A stretch of DNA of 64,000 nt from Sulfolobales archaeon (GTDB lineage: Archaea; Thermoproteota; Thermoprotei_A; Sulfolobales; NBVN01). Location of the stretch: assembly GCA_025058345.1 (NCBI GenBank), contig JANXEN010000003.1:62001-126000 (forward strand), written 5' to 3'. Under the pieces are notes generated by a model. It saw only the letters and a program-made list of their open reading frames with translations. It was not told the origin of the DNA and did not search any database. The position numbers were made by a program, and so were the translations under genes. The stretch's first letter is position 1. Each line of letters begins with the position of its first letter. This document shows positions 8,971 through 18,806 of the stretch, piece after piece.

Positions 8971-8992
8971 TTAACGGCTACGTGACCGTTAA
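8971..8992. repeat. Inverted repeat upstream of nurA
   Basis: Perfect 7-bp arms TTAACGG and CCGTTAA separated by 8 nt. It lies between ridA and the TATA box of nurA, 37 bp before that TATA box. It could be an operator or the 3' hairpin of ridA; nothing in the sequence decides between them. Confidence 0.5.
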
Positions 8993-9028
8993 ATTAACTA
9001 GTATGTAACTATCAATGTAAGTATATAG

Positions 9029-9036
9029 TTTTATAT
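9029..9036 (+). promoter_or_regulatory. TATA box of the nurA-herA-mre11-rad50 operon
   Basis: TTTTATAT ends 25 nt before the GTG start of nurA and is followed by GGGTAG immediately upstream of the start. It is the only clear promoter for the four-gene repair operon. Confidence 0.5.
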
Positions 9037-9060
9037 TTTCCGACATGTTATTTAGGGTAG

Positions 9061-10113
9061 GTGGTTGTTATCCCCCTACATGATTTATTAATTAATGATT
9101 TATCAGGGGCTATGGGTGACTTGCTCAATAAAGTTACCTCAGTAGGTGCTTTAAATAGATATTTGAGGGACGTTGACGTTTATCCGATAAGGTCTTCTCC
9201 CTCAAGCGACCCAGTAGTTGTTGTAGCAAGCGATTCCAGTAGCGTCTTGAAGAAGTTATCTATAGCAACCATATACGCTGTGCAGGCAGCATCTCTTAGA
9301 GCCTCTCTTAAATCACCATCATCAAGTAAACTAACTATTAAATCCTTAGCTGGTTATTACATGCCTGTACCTGATGAGGTAGTACCTCATGAATTAATTG
9401 ATAGGGTAATTCAGTTGATTTCTAAGAGTTTGGAGGTTAGGTCATTATTTGATGTTTTGGATGAGGGTAGTATAGCCTTATTCGATGGTTCCCTTCTTTC
9501 GTTTCTTTGGGGGTATACTGAAAGGAGGATGCCTAAGGGTTTTTACCCAAGGTCTTATGAGAGAATTAACGATATTTGGTATGAGGTTTTTTCAGGAATC
9601 ATCAAAACATTACATGAGGCTAAGCCCTTATTTATAGCGAAAACCCTTATGAGGAATTACTACGTAGATATGCTGCTATCCAACGATGTCCCTAAGGAAT
9701 ATAAGGAAAGCGTTAATGATTTAATATTAATTAACGCGCTCAGAAGGTTTGGCAGACTACCTAAAACTCCATACGTGCTTCAACCAATTTATGTTGAGCG
9801 TAAGGACTTACCTAGACCATTGAATGATTTGAAGTTGGATTTAGGTGCCATTACACCTATTACGGTCACGTACGTTGCATTTAACCCTGCTTCCCAACCT
9901 TACCAGCTGTCGATGCCGGGTAAAGTTGGAATTGATGAGTTGGTGGAATTAGTTAGCGAGGTGTATCTATACTCACTTAGCGGTTATCCGGACCCGCTTA
10001 AGGTTACTCATAATAAGTGTAAAATAAGTGGTGCTGAATTTAGGTTAATGTTATATAAGTTAGGTCTTTCGTCCGTCCCTACAGGACGTGAGTTGTTGGG
10101 TGAATTTCTATGA
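9061..10113 (+). CDS. nurA: NurA 5'-3' nuclease
   Basis: Single- and double-strand DNA nuclease that works with the HerA translocase in end resection for homologous recombination. The 350 residues are typical. Acidic metal-binding positions of the RNase H-like fold are seen in VVVASDSSS (about 51-59) and IALFDGSLLSF (about 138-148). The C-terminal part contains a SMPGKVGIDELV segment often involved in HerA contact. GTG start at 9061. The stop overlaps the herA ATG by 4 nt. Function is supported by motif and by the invariant gene order. Confidence 0.92.
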   Translation: MVVIPLHDLLINDLSGAMGDLLNKVTSVGALNRYLRDVDVYPIRSSPSSDPVVVVASDSSSVLKKLSIATIYAVQAASLRASLKSPSSSKLTIKSLAGYYMPVPDEVVPHELIDRVIQLISKSLEVRSLFDVLDEGSIALFDGSLLSFLWGYTERRMPKGFYPRSYERINDIWYEVFSGIIKTLHEAKPLFIAKTLMRNYYVDMLLSNDVPKEYKESVNDLILINALRRFGRLPKTPYVLQPIYVERKDLPRPLNDLKLDLGAITPITVTYVAFNPASQPYQLSMPGKVGIDELVELVSEVYLYSLSGYPDPLKVTHNKCKISGAEFRLMLYKLGLSSVPTGRELLGEFL

Positions 10114-11720
10114 GTCAACCAATAGGTATTGTAGGTGAAATTTCAAGTCCAACTGAGGTTGATGTTAAGGCTTTGGTGCCCATACCTTCAGGGACGTATA
10201 TCTACTTGAGATTTAAGGTTAGGAGCCCCCCGACTTATGAGGAGAGTGAGAGGGAGGTAGTCGGTATCATAGGTTCTTGCATATATAGGTCTGTAGTACC
10301 GGTATTAACGACTCCTAATCTTCCATTATATGAGAGAGCTACCTATTTAAGTGATTTAAAGAGTGAGAGTCTTATGAGAGCTATCATTATAGCGGATGTA
10401 AGTAGTGGTCGTGCTGAATCCCCGAGGTACCCCCCACCTCCAGAAACGCCTATATACTTAGCTCAACTTGAGCATCTCAAAGTTCTATATGGCTATGACT
10501 TAGGGTCAAGCATAGAGTTGGGTTCCTTAGTAGGTTTTGAGGACTTAAGGGTAAGAGTTAATGTTAACTCCTTAGCTAAGCATTTGTTAATCACTGGCAC
10601 AACAGGTTCTGGGAAAAGTAATCTCGTAGCCGTATTGGCTGATAGGATAGCGCAGATAGGGGGGTCTGTAGTCATATTTGATGTTCATGGGGAATACGTT
10701 AATTTAGAAAGTACTGATCCTAAAAATGTTAACGTGTTAGTATACGATGCAGCAATAAATCCTATAGAGACTCCGATAAGTCTTCTGGTAAACTTCATAA
10801 TTCCGGAGGCTGCAGCATCAAAGCAGAGAAGGTTGTTGAGGAACGCGTTAAAGAATTTAAATGACGACATTCGTCAGAAGGCATTAGAGGGTAGGAAACC
10901 ATATAAGTTAGTTATTTATGAAGAGTCTAGAAACGTATATTCAAATGATGAGGGTGTTAGTGATGTTGTTGAGGTTTATAAGGAACTCCTCAAAGAGCGT
11001 CTACGTAATGAAGGTAGTAAGAGTAAGGAGAAATCCGTTACTGATGTAGAGGATAAGGTAGATGATTTCTTTGAGTGGCATAGAATTAGTTTAGAGGCTC
11101 GTAAAGTTAGTGAGTTATTAAGTAATGGTAGGATAGTTGTAGTTGACGTCTCTACTTTTACGGATGAGGAGAAAGATTACATGCTTAAAGTAATTGTTGA
11201 AGACCTCCTTTGGTACCTTAAGGAGGGCAGCAAACGTACCGGTAATTTCACTGCAATACCTACTTTACTAGTTGTTGAGGAAGCTCATCTATTCCTAGGC
11301 GGTGGGGCAACAACTAAATCTAAGGAAGCTCTTCAGAGGTATATTAGGGAGGGCAGGAAGTTCGGGGGAATGTTAGCTATAGTCAGCCAAAGGCCTAGGG
11401 CATTAGATATCAACGTAGTATCTCAAGTCCAAAGCTATGCGTTCTTGAAATTAGTTCAAAATCATGATAAATCAACGGTGATGGAGTTAACTGACGTACT
11501 AAGTGATGAGTACGTAAATATTCTCCCAACGTTGTCCCCGGGACATGCGATACTGATGGGTGAGTGGATCGGTAAGTATCCAGCATATGTTAAGATTGAC
11601 GTACATTCAGGTAAGAAAGTTGGGGCAACTCCAAACATAACTAAGATATGGCGGGAAGGTTTAGAGAGGGTAGCGAAGTCCTTAGAGAGGCAATCACTTA
11701 TTGGTGAATGGGAAGGGTAA
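10110..11720 (+). CDS. herA: HerA hexameric DNA translocase/helicase
   Basis: FtsK-like bidirectional DNA helicase that feeds DNA ends to NurA, 536 residues. An N-terminal beta-barrel HAS domain (about 1-120) precedes the RecA-like core with Walker A TGTTGSGKSN (about 161-170), FDVHGEY and Walker B LLVVEEAHLF (about 388-397), then the sensor SQRPRALD. A charged insertion around residues 290-325 links the halves. The ATG overlaps nurA by 4 nt; mre11 follows after 6 nt. Very secure. Confidence 0.95.
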   Translation: MSQPIGIVGEISSPTEVDVKALVPIPSGTYIYLRFKVRSPPTYEESEREVVGIIGSCIYRSVVPVLTTPNLPLYERATYLSDLKSESLMRAIIIADVSSGRAESPRYPPPPETPIYLAQLEHLKVLYGYDLGSSIELGSLVGFEDLRVRVNVNSLAKHLLITGTTGSGKSNLVAVLADRIAQIGGSVVIFDVHGEYVNLESTDPKNVNVLVYDAAINPIETPISLLVNFIIPEAAASKQRRLLRNALKNLNDDIRQKALEGRKPYKLVIYEESRNVYSNDEGVSDVVEVYKELLKERLRNEGSKSKEKSVTDVEDKVDDFFEWHRISLEARKVSELLSNGRIVVVDVSTFTDEEKDYMLKVIVEDLLWYLKEGSKRTGNFTAIPTLLVVEEAHLFLGGGATTKSKEALQRYIREGRKFGGMLAIVSQRPRALDINVVSQVQSYAFLKLVQNHDKSTVMELTDVLSDEYVNILPTLSPGHAILMGEWIGKYPAYVKIDVHSGKKVGATPNITKIWREGLERVAKSLERQSLIGEWEG

Positions 11721-11726
11721 TTAAGG

Positions 11727-12890
11727 ATGCTTCTACTGCACGTGTCTGATACACATCTAGGGTCTAATAAACCAAGTAAAACTCGGGAGAGGGAGTTAGA
11801 TTTCTATGAAGTATTCGACGAAGTTATAGACATAGCTATTAGGGAAGGTGTAGATGCGATTATACATTGCGGTGACCTCTTCGATGACCCTAAGCCAAGT
11901 CCTCAAGCATACTTTTACGCATTTAAGTCGTTGAGAAGGTTGAGGGAGGCCGGAATAGATTTTCTAGTTGTTGCTGGCCAGCACGACCAGCCTAAAACAT
12001 CGGCTTTATCGCCATTAAGGGTGTTGGAAGAAGTTGGGTTAGCTAAGGTCTTAGCAACCTTCGAGCCGTGGACGGGGGTTATTAAGTTGAAGGGTAATGA
12101 GTTAGGAATTACGGCAATCCCCTATGCAGACCCTCAGGGGATTCAAGAACTTATTAAGGTTGTGAAGAGACCTAACGCCAGTAAAAGAGTGGTAATGGCT
12201 CATCTCCTTCTCAAGGAGTTAAATCTGCCTGTAGCTCATCTCTCTTTAAATGAGCTAAGAATTATCGATTACAACTACGTGGCTTTAGGTGATTACCACG
12301 GGAGGTATGTAACTAACTACGGCGGTATCCCCATCGTCTACCCCGGATCTACTGAAGCTCAGGACTCCCTAGATAGTAGGGATGAACGGTTTGTAGCGCT
12401 AGTTGATATAGGTAGAGAAGGTGTTGCAGTAAATTGGGTAAAACTAAGTAAGTTTAGGAGATGGTTAATAATAAAGTCAAGTACGTATGAGGAATTGATT
12501 AAACGCCTAGGGGAAATAAATTTCAGTGAGTTCCTTAAACCACCCATACTATATGCTGAGGTAAGTAATGTGAAGTCAGTTAACCTGAACGCGAAGAGGG
12601 TTCTCGATTATCTAACTAAATTAACGCAGGGCGGTAAGATATCGTTCTATAACATAAAAACCCCAAACATCTCTGAGGAACTCGAAGGACCGCAACGTGA
12701 GGTAACAACATCGGTATCAACACTTGACTCCGTAGTTCATAACTTATTGAAAGATCCGAAGCTATCTGAATTAGTTTTAAGTATAATTAAGGGTAGCGAT
12801 GATGTTGAATTTGTTGAAGCCTTAATAAATCAATTAATGAATGATCGAGAGTTAATTAATAAGTTAGAGAAGCTGGTGAAGACTAAGTGA
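11727..12890 (+). CDS. mre11: Mre11 nuclease
   Basis: Nuclease subunit of the Mre11-Rad50 double-strand-break complex, 387 residues. Phosphoesterase motifs run VSDTHLG (6-12), HCGDLFDDP (about 47-55), VVAGQHDQP (about 85-93), VMAHLLL and VALGDYHGRY. Compared with Pyrococcus Mre11, the Asn of GNHD is Gln and the first His of GHIH is Asp. Two metal ligands are therefore substituted, while D8, H10, D49-equivalent and the other His residues stay. The gene order leaves no doubt about identity. Four-nucleotide overlap with rad50. Confidence 0.94.
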   Translation: MLLLHVSDTHLGSNKPSKTRERELDFYEVFDEVIDIAIREGVDAIIHCGDLFDDPKPSPQAYFYAFKSLRRLREAGIDFLVVAGQHDQPKTSALSPLRVLEEVGLAKVLATFEPWTGVIKLKGNELGITAIPYADPQGIQELIKVVKRPNASKRVVMAHLLLKELNLPVAHLSLNELRIIDYNYVALGDYHGRYVTNYGGIPIVYPGSTEAQDSLDSRDERFVALVDIGREGVAVNWVKLSKFRRWLIIKSSTYEELIKRLGEINFSEFLKPPILYAEVSNVKSVNLNAKRVLDYLTKLTQGGKISFYNIKTPNISEELEGPQREVTTSVSTLDSVVHNLLKDPKLSELVLSIIKGSDDVEFVEALINQLMNDRELINKLEKLVKTK

Positions 12891-15178
12891 TAATTAGGCA
12901 TATTAGGCTTAGCAACATACTCTCACATGAGAATTCTGAAGTAAGCTTTCCAGATGGAATAATAGCTATTGTAGGCCCTAATGGAGCTGGGAAATCATCA
13001 ATAATTGATTCCATATATGCTTCCCTATTTACGGATGCAACTATAGACATCAGGGGACGTAAGAAGGAGTTCTTTGTAATGAGAGGTAAGGAGAGGGGCG
13101 GAATAGAGGTATCTTTAGAGGTTGGAGGTATTAAATACCTGATTACTAAGGAGATAGGTGTTGGTACCCCTATTCAGGCATATCTATACGTAGTCGAAGG
13201 GAGTAATAAGAAAATCAAGGGTGTAGGAGTTTTAAATGTTGCGAATGAAGTAGGCAAGATCTTAGACCTCCCAGCAGCCAGTGTTAAAGACTTAAGGAAC
13301 ATGGTTAGAAGTACAATTATATCGTTACAGGACGAGCTTACGAAGATAATAGACATAACGGATTCCGAAAGAAGGGAGTGGATACTCTCATTACTAGGCC
13401 TTAGCTACCTAGAAAAGTCCTTAGAAATCATTAAGAAATTCACAAGCAAGAAGGACAAGTTAGAAGGCATGCTAGAGAGTGAGAAGAACGAACTAAACAA
13501 CAAATTACGTGAGTTTAAAGAAATTAAATCTAGGAAAGCATCGTTGGAGTTAAAGCTATCTCAATATAATTCAACTATAAAGGACCTTAGAAAGAAGCAT
13601 GACGATATATATGAAAAGGTTGCTTTAATTAATGAAGCCCTTCAGATACTGGAAAGGTTGAAGGCCCTCATAATTATTAAGAGAGTAAAGGAATTGGAGG
13701 AGTTGAAGTCTAGACTCGAGGTCTTAGAAAGCTTCGAAGTCAATGAATATTTGCGAGTGAAGGACGAGTATGACAGGAGGGTGAGGGACTTAACTTCACA
13801 TAAGAGTAAACTCGCTGATGTTTTACATGATATATCAAATAAGTTAGGGGTGTATGTCAATGATTATGATTCTCTTAATAAATTGTTGACGGAGTTGAGG
13901 TTAAAGGGTGAGGAGTTAAGCGGTTTAATTAATCGCAGTAGGGCGCTCAAAGAGCTGTATGCTTTATTCATAGATAAGTTTGAATTGACGAAGGAATGCC
14001 CTATATGCGGCTCATCAATAAAAGATCCTATACTAATAAAGAGTAGCTTAACTCAAGAACTGGTTAAGTTATCCGAAAGGATTAAGGAACTAAGTCGGGA
14101 ATCCACAAACATTAAAATGAAAATTGAAATAGTTGAGAACACTTTAGATAGGCTGGTTAAATTAATTAACACTATTGAAGTACTGGAGAAGTCGATTTCA
14201 GAAATAAGTGATAGACTAAACGACCTAAATAGGAATGCATTAAGGATATGTGGAGAGCTCTCAGAAAGTTTTAAGGCCATTAATAACGAATCGATCGAGA
14301 GATGTATTGAGTACTTAAGGTCACGGAGAGATATTTTAAATAAGGTTAGGGGTGAGCTAGAGTACCTAAATAACTTAAGGGTTGGGTTGACGGAGGACCT
14401 GCAGCCTCTGGAAATTCACTCCTTACGCGGTAGGGTTAGTGAGATCTTCGTAAAATTAAGCGTCAATTATGTTGTCCCTGAAAGGTGGGAGGACGTCGAT
14501 GTTATAAGGAATAGATTAAGTGAGATGAGCAGGAAGTCGAGTTCGGAGCTTGATAGGGTGAAGGAAGAAATCTTTAAGACTGAAAAAACGATTACAGAGA
14601 TAGAGGCAGTACTTAAGGAATTAAGTAGTAGGGCTGAAGCATTAGATGGTTACATTAAGGAAGTAGAGAAGAAGGTATCTGAATTAGAGAGTCAGATTAA
14701 GAGCTATGAGATAATCCTTGAATTCTTTAGTAAGTACTTAGGTAAGGATGGCTTGATAGCTAAGGAATTAACTAGAGTTGTTAGGGATGAGTTAGAGAGG
14801 AGGACAAATAGAATATTATCTAAGATAGGGTTGAGGCCGATAGAGATTAACGATGAGTTCCAGATACGTGTTAAGGTATTAGGAGATTCCTTACCTATAA
14901 GTAACGCAAGTGGTGGTGAGAAAGTCGGTATTTCGATCGCTTTGAGGTTAGCGCTTGCTGAGTTAATTATGGGTAGAGAGCCCACTACGTTAATCCTAGA
15001 TGAACCGACGGTGTACTTAGATGATGATAGACGTGAGCAAATATTTGAAATCATTAAAGAGTTAAGTAAGTCGCTGAAGCAAATTATAGTTGTGACTCAT
15101 GATGAAAGTGTAATTGATATAGCTGATAAAGTTATTAAGGTAGAGAGGGTAGGTGAGGTTAGTAAGGTGAGTTCTTAA
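12887..15178 (+). CDS. rad50: Rad50 ATPase
   Basis: SMC-like ATPase partner of Mre11, 763 residues, at the short end for archaeal Rad50. Walker A GPNGAGKSS (30-38) is followed by a long coiled coil (about 150-640) interrupted by the zinc hook CPICG near residue 370. The C-terminal lobe has signature NASGGEKVG (about 671-679) and Walker B TLILDEPTVYLDDD (about 702-715). GTG start at 12887, overlapping mre11 by 4 nt. The operon ends here, 6 nt before a convergent gene. Confidence 0.95.
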   Translation: MIIRHIRLSNILSHENSEVSFPDGIIAIVGPNGAGKSSIIDSIYASLFTDATIDIRGRKKEFFVMRGKERGGIEVSLEVGGIKYLITKEIGVGTPIQAYLYVVEGSNKKIKGVGVLNVANEVGKILDLPAASVKDLRNMVRSTIISLQDELTKIIDITDSERREWILSLLGLSYLEKSLEIIKKFTSKKDKLEGMLESEKNELNNKLREFKEIKSRKASLELKLSQYNSTIKDLRKKHDDIYEKVALINEALQILERLKALIIIKRVKELEELKSRLEVLESFEVNEYLRVKDEYDRRVRDLTSHKSKLADVLHDISNKLGVYVNDYDSLNKLLTELRLKGEELSGLINRSRALKELYALFIDKFELTKECPICGSSIKDPILIKSSLTQELVKLSERIKELSRESTNIKMKIEIVENTLDRLVKLINTIEVLEKSISEISDRLNDLNRNALRICGELSESFKAINNESIERCIEYLRSRRDILNKVRGELEYLNNLRVGLTEDLQPLEIHSLRGRVSEIFVKLSVNYVVPERWEDVDVIRNRLSEMSRKSSSELDRVKEEIFKTEKTITEIEAVLKELSSRAEALDGYIKEVEKKVSELESQIKSYEIILEFFSKYLGKDGLIAKELTRVVRDELERRTNRILSKIGLRPIEINDEFQIRVKVLGDSLPISNASGGEKVGISIALRLALAELIMGREPTTLILDEPTVYLDDDRREQIFEIIKELSKSLKQIIVVTHDESVIDIADKVIKVERVGEVSKVSS

Positions 15179-15183
15179 CACCA

Positions 15184-15894
15184 CTACCCAAGGACTAGGA
15201 CTTCATGACCATTTGATCTAACTACGTAATTCAGTAGTTCCTCAAGGCTGTTGAACACGGCGATAGCTCCTACGCTACATAATTCGTAGAAAGTGTAACC
15301 ATCGGTGTCTAAGGCTATGAAGCTGGAGTTAATGTTCTTAGCTAAGTAGCCGTCAGTAAGTGAATCACCTATAACTACAGAATCCTCACCTACAACACCT
15401 TTCAGCTGGTCCGGGTACGGCTTCGGCCTACCGCCAACGTCCCTACCGCAAACGCAGATACTATTTAGAGGTATTTTCACCCTCCTGAGGACTTGATTAA
15501 TGACCGATGCTGGCTGAAGTGATGAAATATACACCCTCTTCCCTCTCCTAATTAGTGTTTTGAGGAACTCACCAGCATAGAAGTCAATGAATATTTTAGA
15601 AATTGCTTGAAATTCGTAAAGTTCTAAAATTTTAGAAAAAAGTTCGAATTTTTCATGAACTCCCCAATCACCGTAACATATTTTAAGTAGGTCGTAAGGT
15701 TCTACGTACTTATTAACTTTATCGACATCAAAACCGCATTCAATCATTGCCTTAGCTAATTCTTTTCTAGCGCTTAAGAAGTCCATCATCTGAGTAAACC
15801 TATGGACTAAAACACCGTCGAAGTCTATGATATAAGTACCTCGTCTTAAGGCGTTTGAGAGTTGGGTATGTGTGTGGTTATTACACATTATCAT
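15184..15894 (-). CDS. HAD-superfamily hydrolase
   Basis: Haloacid dehalogenase-type phosphatase, 236 residues. The nucleophile motif DFDGVLV starts at D24, with D26 as acid/base. The VYISSLQP strand supplies motif II, a Lys sits in GGRPKPYP, and IGDSLTD is motif IV. The helical cap lies between. This layout matches phosphoglycolate phosphatase-like members, but the substrate is unknown. The N-terminus preceding the first strand is about 20 residues longer than usual; a later start is possible, but no better start codon is seen. Confidence 0.85.
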   Translation of the reverse strand: MIMCNNHTHTQLSNALRRGTYIIDFDGVLVHRFTQMMDFLSARKELAKAMIECGFDVDKVNKYVEPYDLLKICYGDWGVHEKFELFSKILELYEFQAISKIFIDFYAGEFLKTLIRRGKRVYISSLQPASVINQVLRRVKIPLNSICVCGRDVGGRPKPYPDQLKGVVGEDSVVIGDSLTDGYLAKNINSSFIALDTDGYTFYELCSVGAIAVFNSLEELLNYVVRSNGHEVLVLG

Positions 15895-15945
15895 CTACAC
15901 CACCTCCGAACTTCAATTAAAACGCACAGATGCATTTATCTATTT

Positions 15946-17436
15946 CTATGCTGGCCTTCTCCTAGCCTGCATCCACATGGGGGGTATGAAGATAGCGAGT
16001 GCAGGAAGCAATTCCAGCCTACCTAACCACATATGAAGTATTAGAACAACCTTCGGCAACTCACCCATACCTATTAGGGATATATATGCAGGTCCTACGT
16101 TGCCCTGTGCGGAAGCAATCGCTGAGATGGCAGCGAAAGGTTCATATCCGAAGAACGTGAATGCTAAGACTCCTAATCCAAGCATGGCGAAGTATATTGA
16201 AAGGAAAGTGAAGATCCTAGTTATGTCTTCAACCTCTAGTACATGGGAGTTGATCTTTATGGGTTTTATGGTGGATGGTGAGAGATATAGGTGCTCTAAT
16301 TGGTTTGCCACCACCTTTAACGCAATAATTATTCTACCTAACTTAATTGCGCCGCCTGTAGAGCATAAATTCCCGCCAATAAGCATCAAAATGACTAATA
16401 AGAACTTAGATAGCGGTGGCCATAGATTGATGTCGGAAGTTAAGTAACCGGTAGTAGTAAGTATGGAGATGGTTTGAAATGTTGAAATCCTGAACGCCTT
16501 TAAGATGTCTAGGCTCATGTTGAGGATTAGGTCTGATGCGATTATTAATGTTGATACACCCGATATGAGTAAGTAATAACGCACTTCATAATACTTGAGG
16601 AAAGATCTAAAACCTAATTTAAAGAGCGCGTAGTGAGCTATGAAACTAGTAGCGCCTAAAAACTCAAATATCGTAAGAATTAATTCTATTGTTGGGTTAT
16701 TGTAGGCAGCTATGCTAACATCTCTGGTTGAAAATCCTCCTGTCGCAATAGCTGTAAAGGAATGTGTTACGGCATCGAACATACTCATTCCAAACATCCA
16801 CAATAGTAGGGTGCATATAGCCGTGTAGATGAGGTATATGATCCATAAATCCTTTACGGTCACCCATGTTGATGGCCTTATTTTAAGCTCCCTAGCCTCT
16901 GCAGTATATAGTCTGAGGAGATCTACTCCACTTAAAGGTCCTGCTATCATAATGAACAATAAGATAATGCCCATCCCGCCAACCCATTGTGTGAGTGACC
17001 TCCACATAAGTATTGTTTTAGGGAGTAATTCGATGTTACTGAAAATTGTCATTCCTGTTGTTGTAAATCCTGACATGCTTTCAAAGTATGCGTCAATTAG
17101 TGATGTATTGCATATTAAGTAATATGGTATGGCGCCAACCAGTGGAACTATTAACCAGCTAATTCCCGCGATTATGAGCGCGGAGCTTAAGTTTATTTGC
17201 GTGGGGGGTCCTGTTAGACGAGACAGTAAGTATGAAGGTATGAGTAAAGAGACACTTAAAAGTAACATTACCCTAACTTCATTAAGTTCGCCGTAAATCA
17301 TTCCTACTAATGCTGGGATGACGAGTAAGAAACTTAAGGCTAGTAATACCCTAATTAATGAGCTAAGGATATGTTGGAAATCAGTGAAAACATTAGATAT
17401 TTTCACTTCAACCACTGGGTTTATTCCACCATGCAT
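15946..17436 (-). CDS. trkH: TrkH/KtrB-family K+ transporter
   Basis: Membrane subunit of a Trk/Ktr potassium (or sodium) symporter, 496 residues with four repeated M1-P-M2 units. The selectivity-filter segments are visible as SGFTTTGMTI, TAIATGGFST, TTTGYLTSD and a fourth near ASAQGNVGPAY. QWVGGMGIIL is a further TrkH signature. No TrkA regulatory subunit is nearby, so the gating partner must be elsewhere. ATG start at 17436. Confidence 0.92.
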   Translation of the reverse strand: MHGGINPVVEVKISNVFTDFQHILSSLIRVLLALSFLLVIPALVGMIYGELNEVRVMLLLSVSLLIPSYLLSRLTGPPTQINLSSALIIAGISWLIVPLVGAIPYYLICNTSLIDAYFESMSGFTTTGMTIFSNIELLPKTILMWRSLTQWVGGMGIILLFIMIAGPLSGVDLLRLYTAEARELKIRPSTWVTVKDLWIIYLIYTAICTLLLWMFGMSMFDAVTHSFTAIATGGFSTRDVSIAAYNNPTIELILTIFEFLGATSFIAHYALFKLGFRSFLKYYEVRYYLLISGVSTLIIASDLILNMSLDILKAFRISTFQTISILTTTGYLTSDINLWPPLSKFLLVILMLIGGNLCSTGGAIKLGRIIIALKVVANQLEHLYLSPSTIKPIKINSHVLEVEDITRIFTFLSIYFAMLGLGVLAFTFFGYEPFAAISAIASAQGNVGPAYISLIGMGELPKVVLILHMWLGRLELLPALAIFIPPMWMQARRRPA

Positions 17437-17473
17437 TTAAGTTTATTAGGTAGGTCAGCAGTACTGCAGAATG

Positions 17474-18343
17474 CTAAGAAGTTTTCGAAATTACTTTATT
17501 CTTAATGCAGCCTATCTTATCTATACATATCTCAACTACGTCACCAGGGCTAAGGAATTCACCCCTAACGTACCCAACACCGCTGGGGGTACCAGTTGAT
17601 ATAACGTCACCAGGCTCTAACGTCATGACCTCACTTATATCCTGAATCAGATCAGGTACCTTAAATATCATGTTCCAAGTACCGGAATCTTGCTTCACTA
17701 CGCCGTTGACTTTAGTCACGATTTTAACTGTGTGGGGATCAGCGATTTCATCAGCAGTAACTATCCAAGGACCGCATGGTGCGAAGGTATCGAAGCCTTT
17801 ACCCTTATCCCACTGACTTATTGCCTTCTGAACATCTCTAGCTGTCACATCGTTCATAACCATATAACCTAAAACGTAATCTAAGGCGTGTTCATTACTG
17901 ACGTCCTTCGCTTGTTTACCTATAATTACAGCTAACTCACCCTCATAATCTACCTTCTTAGAACGTTTCGGTAGAACTATGTCGTCGTAAGGACCGATAA
18001 TTGCTGAAGGCGGTTTTAAGAATATTACGGGTTCTTTGGGGGTCTCCATACCTACCTCCTTAGCATGGTCTGAATAATTCAAACCTATGAAAACCATCTT
18101 AGATGGTTTAGGTATTGGTGGTAGGAGTTTAACAACTTTTAAATTAATACAGTTATCTAGTTGAACTTTATCTAAGGTGCTAGACACCTTACTGGTTAAT
18201 TCCTTATTCGTGAGGAATTGAATGACATCCTTAGGTAATTCTAAACCACACAAGCTACTTAAGTATAATCTATCACATACGTATTCGTTGATGATTACAC
18301 CCCAATCCACGTAACTCCCTACTCTAAAGCGAGCTACTTTCAA
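17474..18343 (-). CDS. Fumarylacetoacetate hydrolase-family enzyme
   Basis: FAH-fold C-C bond hydrolase or decarboxylase, 289 residues. The core has FIGLNYSDHAKEVG (85-98), metal ligands E134 and E136 (DYEGELAVI) and D165 (MNDVTARD), then GPWIVT and STGTPSGVG. Members act on acylpyruvates, 2-keto-3-deoxy sugar acids or homoprotocatechuate intermediates. In crenarchaea several are linked to 2-keto-3-deoxy-pentonate metabolism, but this cannot be fixed from sequence alone. TTG start at 18343 with GGTGA upstream. A cupin gene lies upstream on the same strand. Confidence 0.9.
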   Translation of the reverse strand: MKVARFRVGSYVDWGVIINEYVCDRLYLSSLCGLELPKDVIQFLTNKELTSKVSSTLDKVQLDNCINLKVVKLLPPIPKPSKMVFIGLNYSDHAKEVGMETPKEPVIFLKPPSAIIGPYDDIVLPKRSKKVDYEGELAVIIGKQAKDVSNEHALDYVLGYMVMNDVTARDVQKAISQWDKGKGFDTFAPCGPWIVTADEIADPHTVKIVTKVNGVVKQDSGTWNMIFKVPDLIQDISEVMTLEPGDVISTGTPSGVGYVRGEFLSPGDVVEICIDKIGCIKNKVISKTS

Positions 18344-18404
18344 TTAAGTCACCATAAGTTTATGTTGTTGAATTTTAAAAAATTAATGATTAAATATACA
18401 TTAA

Positions 18405-18806
18405 CTAAGTGCCTTTATATGTAAAGTCCTTCACTTTGATGAAGTTCTTAAATATTGGTTGCTCACCACCAGGCGGTGAGTAGACGAATAGGAACTCTAA
18501 CGATTGACATGTCGATGTGTTCTCAAATCCGTGTTCCTCACCAGCCTCAGCATATATGAGTGTGTACGGGGTGACGTTGTATTCTTTATCCTTCGTAACC
18601 CACTTACCTTCTCCATGAAGTATGAACATCATCTCATCACATTCATGTTTATGGAGAGGAACTCTTACACCGGGCCCCATAACACCCATTCCGATGCTCA
18701 TGTTCTTAATTCCGAGTAATTCTGGATTACCAAATATCTTAACTCTGCGTAATGGATTTTCCGGATGGTGAAACTCAGCTGCTTCAGAGAATTTAACAAC
18801 TTTCAA
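18405..18806 (-). CDS. Small cupin-domain protein
   Basis: Single cupin barrel of 133 residues. Motif 1 is VPLHKHECDEMMFILHGEG, giving two His and a Glu as metal ligands, and motif 2 has GEEHGFENTS with the third His. Such proteins may be sugar isomerases, dioxygenases or binding proteins; nothing here is specific. The TTG start at 18806 sits in a context (GGTG, then CTTAATTGAAAGT) almost identical to that of the following FAA-family gene 61 nt downstream, with which it may form an operon. Confidence 0.82.
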   Translation of the reverse strand: MKVVKFSEAAEFHHPENPLRRVKIFGNPELLGIKNMSIGMGVMGPGVRVPLHKHECDEMMFILHGEGKWVTKDKEYNVTPYTLIYAEAGEEHGFENTSTCQSLEFLFVYSPPGGEQPIFKNFIKVKDFTYKGT

